64,000 bases of DNA from CAYWEP01 sp964608945. GTDB lineage: Bacteria; Patescibacteriota; Microgenomatia; Levybacterales; UBA12049. Each line of letters opens with the position of its first letter. Position 1 is the first letter of the stretch. Of this stretch, positions 59,756-64,000 are shown piece by piece. The notes below the pieces were generated by a model that saw only the letters and a list, made by a program, of their open reading frames with translations, did not search any database and was not told the DNA's origin. A program made the position numbers and the translations under genes. The DNA lies in contig CAZSQB010000001.1 in NCBI GenBank assembly GCA_964608945.1, forward strand, positions 1-64,000. Direction: 5' to 3'.

Positions 59756-62147
59756 GATCCAATTGGAGATTATAGGTTTAAGGAAATTAAAAAGGGCAAA
59801 CAAAATTCTTGCTTTGATCGAGAATCGGCCATGGATTGTTTTTGTCGCGCTTTTAGTAGTCATCCTCTTTTTATTCCGCGGACTTTTTAATTCGTATTTT
59901 GAAGCGGATGAATGGTTTCATTTTACATATTACTTTCCGCTTACAAAAAGACCCGATGGGTTTTTAACAGCAATAATATCGACAATTATTAACTCGGGTC
60001 CCTTATCCGCGGGACAACATGTTGTTCCCGTTGCTTCCGCAATATATTTCCTGAATACAAAATTTTTTGGCATGAATTATGCACCTTATGCGTTTATGTC
60101 TTTGTCTCTTCATGCAGTAAATAGCTTTTTGGTATTCGTATTTATAAAAACTTTGTTACATAGAAAAGATATAATAACTAAAAATGTTTTCGCGCTTCTA
60201 GGCGCTGTTTTTTTTGCTCTTTCTCCACAGCATTCTCATACAATAACAGGCGCAGCCCCGTTTTACGGTCAGAATATTTTGTCTGTGACCTTTTTCCTAT
60301 TATGTATTATTTCATTTAAGCTTGCATATCTTCGTGAAAATAAAAAATTCATATACCTTTCTATACTTTTTCTTTTCTTATCACTTTTCACTAAGGAAAC
60401 GGCAGTCTTTCTTTTTGTGCTCCTTCCGTTTATGGCTATAATCGAAAAAAAGGGTCTGCCTGCCAGCAGGCCCCGCACCGCTCTGGTGCAGGGCAGGCAG
60501 GTTTTTCCTCTGAAATTTTTAGGTAAACTGTTCATCCTAAGTTTAATTATATATGCGACATTTAGATTTTTAGTTCCGAATATTTATTATGGTGTTGGCC
60601 CGCTTGTTGACAAACTAGTTGGAAATTATGTTTCGTCATCACTTCCGTCTTGGCAACAGCAGTCGCGCGAAACACCAAAAGTTCCTGATACTGGAACAAT
60701 TGTTAGCACCGATCTTTCGATTCACAAGAATCTTCTGGGAGAAATTTTGTTTCGCAGCGTGACTTTTCCTGTAAAAATGACAGGAACTCTTTTTTTGCCA
60801 AGACAAACAGTATTTTCTATTGTCCAGTTTATTACGCCAATTGTTCAACCTGTGCCGCCTGGTGGAGATAGCGCGGATATGTCTCAAGCCCGACTTACAT
60901 TTTTGTACGGTCCGGGAAATGGCTTCATTATTTACATAGTAGGTATTGGTATTATTATTTTTTGTGCAAGAGAGTATTTTAGCTTTGTTCGAGGGAAAAA
61001 GATAGAGGAGGCAAGAACACTCGCAACAGGATTTGCAATGATTGTTTTAAGCTCGCTGCCTTTGGTTGCAATTATATTTTCCTTTCCTCGTTGGGGATAT
61101 GATTTTTATTTTGACTCGCGGTTTTATTATAATCCCAATGTCGGCGCGGCTATTATTTTCCCGTTTTTACTCTTGGGTTTTTCGGAGTTTATTTCCAAAT
61201 CGTTTCAAAAGAAGACAGTTGTTCCCCTGATAGCTTTTACACTTTTCACTCTTTGGCTGATTAATAATATTGCTGTACTAAATGTAAGTATCAGGTATTT
61301 CACCCAGAATTTTCAACCGGATCGACGGGAGGTCGTAGAACAGTTGAAAAAATATCTTCCAAGCCTTCCTAAGATTACTGTTTTCTATATTGAAACAGAT
61401 GGTCTGAGTGCTTATGGTCCGAGTCTTCCATTTCAGACAGGCGTTGCCCCAGCGCTTAGCGTAGTTTATTATGATAACAACCCCTTACCGAATAGTTTTT
61501 TTAATAAACCACTTTTTGATGGCAAGAAAGAAGGTTATTTATATTCGCAAGGTCGTGGATTTGGATATTATATATCTAAGAAGACGCTTGCAGAAGCGCT
61601 TCTTGCAAGTAAATTTAAGGTTTCTGATATCCGCGCTTTTTACTATAAAGCACAAGATGTAAAACTTATCGATACAACAGGCGAAGTTAGGGCAGAAATG
61701 GATAGCTATCTTACAGCTGCAAAAGAAAATTCTGATTGGAAAAACTACCTTGATCTTTCAACAGGGTTATCATTTTATTACCCTTCTCAAGCGGATATAG
61801 AAGAAGTGCCGCAAGATAGCGCGCAAAGCACAGCAACGTCGTTTGCAATTATTAGTCCAATATTTACCATAAGAATGACAATTTTCAATGTAACGCCTGC
61901 TTTTGCAGTGAATGAATACTCACAAATTCTGACAAACGGTAAATTAGGTATTGTTAATTCGCGAAAAGTTTCATATGATAAGTTTCATTATAATGACAGC
62001 CTAATTGTAAATAACAATGGAAAAATTGAGTATTTAATTAAGCTTAATGATAGGTTAATAATAGTTGAAACAGAAAACCAGGACGCTGAGTCAATTTTAG
62101 CAGTAGAAAAGATTGCAGGTTCAGTTGAAATTATTAAGAAAGAATGA
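59754..62147 (+). CDS. Large GT39-like membrane glycosyltransferase with C-terminal domain
   Basis: This has 797 residues from the ATG at 59754; a GTG at 59709 is less likely because it adds a Pro/Cys-rich leader. After a first membrane segment comes YFEADEWFHFTYYF (E50, D52, E53), then about twelve further segments with SPQHSHTITGAAPF and FTKETAVF, a layout like GT39/TMTC-type transferases. The last 280 residues are extracytoplasmic, with a small beta-rich domain near the end (LSTGLSFYYPSQADI). A GC palindrome (60456-60500) is translated in a loop as LPASRPRTALVQGRQV. Confidence 0.7.
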   Translation: MIQLEIIGLRKLKRANKILALIENRPWIVFVALLVVILFLFRGLFNSYFEADEWFHFTYYFPLTKRPDGFLTAIISTIINSGPLSAGQHVVPVASAIYFLNTKFFGMNYAPYAFMSLSLHAVNSFLVFVFIKTLLHRKDIITKNVFALLGAVFFALSPQHSHTITGAAPFYGQNILSVTFFLLCIISFKLAYLRENKKFIYLSILFLFLSLFTKETAVFLFVLLPFMAIIEKKGLPASRPRTALVQGRQVFPLKFLGKLFILSLIIYATFRFLVPNIYYGVGPLVDKLVGNYVSSSLPSWQQQSRETPKVPDTGTIVSTDLSIHKNLLGEILFRSVTFPVKMTGTLFLPRQTVFSIVQFITPIVQPVPPGGDSADMSQARLTFLYGPGNGFIIYIVGIGIIIFCAREYFSFVRGKKIEEARTLATGFAMIVLSSLPLVAIIFSFPRWGYDFYFDSRFYYNPNVGAAIIFPFLLLGFSEFISKSFQKKTVVPLIAFTLFTLWLINNIAVLNVSIRYFTQNFQPDRREVVEQLKKYLPSLPKITVFYIETDGLSAYGPSLPFQTGVAPALSVVYYDNNPLPNSFFNKPLFDGKKEGYLYSQGRGFGYYISKKTLAEALLASKFKVSDIRAFYYKAQDVKLIDTTGEVRAEMDSYLTAAKENSDWKNYLDLSTGLSFYYPSQADIEEVPQDSAQSTATSFAIISPIFTIRMTIFNVTPAFAVNEYSQILTNGKLGIVNSRKVSYDKFHYNDSLIVNNNGKIEYLIKLNDRLIIVETENQDAESILAVEKIAGSVEIIKKE
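60456..60500 (+). repeat. In-frame nested palindrome, second type
   Basis: The outer arms CTGCCTGCC (60456-60464) and GGCAGGCAG (60492-60500) pair perfectly. Inside, GCACC (60475-60479) pairs with GGTGC (60485-60489) around a five-base loop. The arms match those of the palindromes at 42667 and 47691, but the middle is different. It is GC-rich in an AT-rich gene and read through as LPASRPRTALVQGRQ. Confidence 0.8.
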
Positions 62148-62821
62148 AGAAAAATAAAAAGAATTTTGAGAAATATTACTTTGAGGGATATTACAAAGGG
62201 ATAGGGGATTTTAGTGTCAAACGAGATCGCGAGCTTTCAAATTGGTTTCGCGGGATGCTCGAATACATTAATAAATTTTATCCTATAAAGAATGGTAGAG
62301 GTAGAAAGTTAATTGAATTTGGTTGTGCAACAGGAGCAGCCGCAAATTTACTTGCCGATTATGGATTTAGTGTTTTCTCAAGCGATGTATCAAAATACGC
62401 TGTAAATTTAGCAGCGAAAAATTATCCGGATATAAAATTCATCGTCCATGATATGCAAAAACAATTCATGAAGGATGAGAATTTTGATGTAGCCGTTGCA
62501 TTTGATGTAATAGAACACTTGAAAGATCCAGAAATGTCTCTTAGGAATACTTATAAGATATTAAAACATGGTGGGACTATAATTCTAACAACACCCAATG
62601 ATTACAAACACATGTCAAATGATCCGACCCACATAAGCGTCAAGAAGCCTAATGAGTGGAGAAAAATTATGAGGAGGGTTGGCTTTAAGAACATTATGAT
62701 TAAGCAAGTTGCATTTATTCCTTATTTTTACAGATTCCACTGGAGGTTGAATTACGCACTGCCGATAGCAATTTCATCGCCTTATGTAATTTCACCGGTT
62801 GTAATTATTGCTAAAAAATGA
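62144..62821 (+). CDS. Class I SAM-dependent methyltransferase
   Basis: This 225-residue protein has KLIEFGCATGAAANLL (residues about 55-70) as SAM motif I, SSDVSKYAV with the ribose-binding Asp, and FDVAVAFDVIEHLKDPEMSLRNTYKILKHGGTIILTTPN as motifs of the type 11/12 methyltransferases. The C-terminal 40 residues are hydrophobic and may contact the membrane. It probably methylates a glycan end or lipid-linked sugar; the substrate is unknown. Four-base overlaps with both neighbours. Confidence 0.82.
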   Translation: MKKNKKNFEKYYFEGYYKGIGDFSVKRDRELSNWFRGMLEYINKFYPIKNGRGRKLIEFGCATGAAANLLADYGFSVFSSDVSKYAVNLAAKNYPDIKFIVHDMQKQFMKDENFDVAVAFDVIEHLKDPEMSLRNTYKILKHGGTIILTTPNDYKHMSNDPTHISVKKPNEWRKIMRRVGFKNIMIKQVAFIPYFYRFHWRLNYALPIAISSPYVISPVVIIAKK

Positions 62822-64000
62822 GAAAAAGAATTATTTTTGATCTTATTATCATATTCATTATTGGTTGTCTTCCTATTCTTTGGTTTAGAGACGGTTCGAT
62901 TCTTTTAGGACATGATGCGGGACTTGCGCTTGATCCGATCATGCATTTTCTTGACCGTATACATGTTTGGTCTCAAAGATTTAGTCTTGGGACAGATCAG
63001 AACGGAGCGCTCCTTGGAGCCTTCGCGATTCATGGATTCGAGGCTTTGCTCGCGTACTTAGGTTTCAATTTACACTGGGGTCAAATAATACAATTCATAG
63101 TTTGGTTTACGCTACCAGGGCTCGCAATGTACTTTTTTGCTTCAAGAACTTTCCCGGACAAGACATATCTTCCGCTTATTGCATCCATCATTTACATGTT
63201 GAATTTTTATCTTTTGCAAGGGTGGTTTATTGCCGAGCGTACCAAATTCTCAATTTATGTTGCATTTCCACTAGTTTTGTATTTTTTGATTATATATTTA
63301 AGAAAAAAAACAAGTTTTCTTACGACTGTCGTCGTAACTGGAATTATACTTGGAGTATTTAACGGAGGAGGAAGTTTGCCCCTATATGGAGGACTTGCTC
63401 TTGGGGTTCTTCTTGTTTTTGTTTATATAAACGCAATTAACTTAAACTTGGAAACGGTCAGGAGGACTATTTTCTATTCAGTGGGGGTCTTCTTCTTCTA
63501 TATTCTTCTAAACGCTTATTGGGTTATTCCCTATGCATTTTACCTTTTCGGTTTTGCAAGTCGTGATTTGGCAATAGCGGGTGGGACAGAAGGAGCTCTA
63601 TCATGGGCAAGGTATCTATCTTCAGGGTCAACATTCATCAATTTATTCCGGGGACAGGGAATACCCGATTGGTATCTTAACCCTTACCACGCTTATTCAG
63701 CGGGGTATCTTTCAAATCCGATCCTAATAATCTCCTCATTTCTTTTCCCAATTCTAGCATTTGCATCTTTCTTAATTCAAAAAACAAGAAAAGAAGCATA
63801 TATCATTTATCTTATTTTTCTAATTTGTTTGGTCGGAATACTATTTTCATCGGGTCCAGAATCTCAATTCGGTTTTATCTTTGAGTTTATGGTGAACTAT
63901 GTTCCCGGATTCGCAATCTTTAGATCTGCATTTTTCAAATTCAACTACATGGTATGGTTTTCATACGGACTTCTCATTGGGTTCACGCTTGACCATATAC
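62818..64000 (+). CDS. Polytopic GT-C-like membrane protein (3' partial)
   Basis: The frame opens at the ATG at 62818, overlapping the methyltransferase stop, and stays open to the window edge (394 codons). After the first membrane segment comes LLGHDAGLALDP, followed by DQNGALLG and a WFTLPGLAMYFFA stretch. At about residue 260 is a loop with ARYLSSGSTFINLFRGQG, then NPYHAYSAGYLSNP. The N-terminal plan resembles the arabinofuranosyltransferase AftD (DUF3367-type) and YfhO-like proteins. At least eight hydrophobic segments are visible. The C-terminal half is outside the window, so the family call is tentative. Confidence 0.65.
   Translation, partial: MRKRIIFDLIIIFIIGCLPILWFRDGSILLGHDAGLALDPIMHFLDRIHVWSQRFSLGTDQNGALLGAFAIHGFEALLAYLGFNLHWGQIIQFIVWFTLPGLAMYFFASRTFPDKTYLPLIASIIYMLNFYLLQGWFIAERTKFSIYVAFPLVLYFLIIYLRKKTSFLTTVVVTGIILGVFNGGGSLPLYGGLALGVLLVFVYINAINLNLETVRRTIFYSVGVFFFYILLNAYWVIPYAFYLFGFASRDLAIAGGTEGALSWARYLSSGSTFINLFRGQGIPDWYLNPYHAYSAGYLSNPILIISSFLFPILAFASFLIQKTRKEAYIIYLIFLICLVGILFSSGPESQFGFIFEFMVNYVPGFAIFRSAFFKFNYMVWFSYGLLIGFTLDHI

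Noticed and set aside
1..64000. Oligosaccharyltransferase (STT3/PglB/AglB) among the GT-C proteins
   Set aside because: No WWDxG-type motif was seen in any of the translated proteins.
1..64000. Alternative genetic code (TGA as glycine)
   Set aside because: Many genes end in TGA within ATGA overlaps at the expected lengths, so TGA is a normal stop.

Overview
The window is a dense, low-GC cell-surface glycan locus. It looks like it comes from a member of the Candidate Phyla Radiation (Patescibacteria), probably Microgenomates-like. This placement is inferred from four things: genes packed with 1-, 4- and 8-base overlaps, very few Shine-Dalgarno sequences, several promoters that end within a few bases of an ATG, and short palindromes read in frame as LPAGRQG-type peptides. 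TGA is an ordinary stop. No tRNA, rRNA, CRISPR array, transposase or convincing terminator was seen, and no gene-free stretch exceeds 300 bases.

Bases 1-31573 form one plus-strand train of 25 genes. Most encode polytopic GT-C-type glycosyltransferases of the PMT/ArnT (GT39) kind, four of them in a tandem paralogous array (7483-14207). Others resemble GT87/MptB, PTPS-related and YfhO proteins. Interleaved are cytoplasmic GT2 and GT4 transferases, two DPM1-like synthases that could make polyprenyl-phosphate sugar donors, galE, a MOP-type flippase and one small exported protein. Together they suggest assembly of a lipid-linked polysaccharide: cytoplasmic transferases and the flippase build and export precursors, and the GT-C enzymes extend or decorate them outside the membrane.

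Bases 31574-37234 switch strand repeatedly. They hold a WecD-like acetyltransferase, a second member of an uncharacterised membrane family (paralogue of 28312-29835), a methyltransferase, a true PLP aminotransferase and an RmlB-like dehydratase. The acetyltransferase, aminotransferase and dehydratase would fit an N-acetylated 4-amino-4,6-dideoxy sugar.

Bases 37235-48321 start at a clear promoter and carry rfbF, an SDR, rmlC and rmlD. Two tandem GT2 paralogues follow, flanked by two 900-950-residue membrane paralogues that share an exact 501-bp repeat.

Bases 48322-59682 are the most unusual part. gmhA and hddA point to GDP-D-glycero-D-manno-heptose. They are followed by a GDP-sugar 4,6-dehydratase-like SDR, two ColD-like PLP 3-dehydratases with His in place of the catalytic Lys, an orphan TPP-dependent E1 alpha/beta pair, four further SDRs (two lacking the YxxxK tyrosine) and a GT2. 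I infer a nucleotide-linked 3-deoxy, possibly carbon-branched, heptose or hexose. Base composition is mosaic here, which suggests acquisition in blocks. The window ends with a large GT-C-like protein, a methyltransferase and a membrane protein that runs off the right edge.
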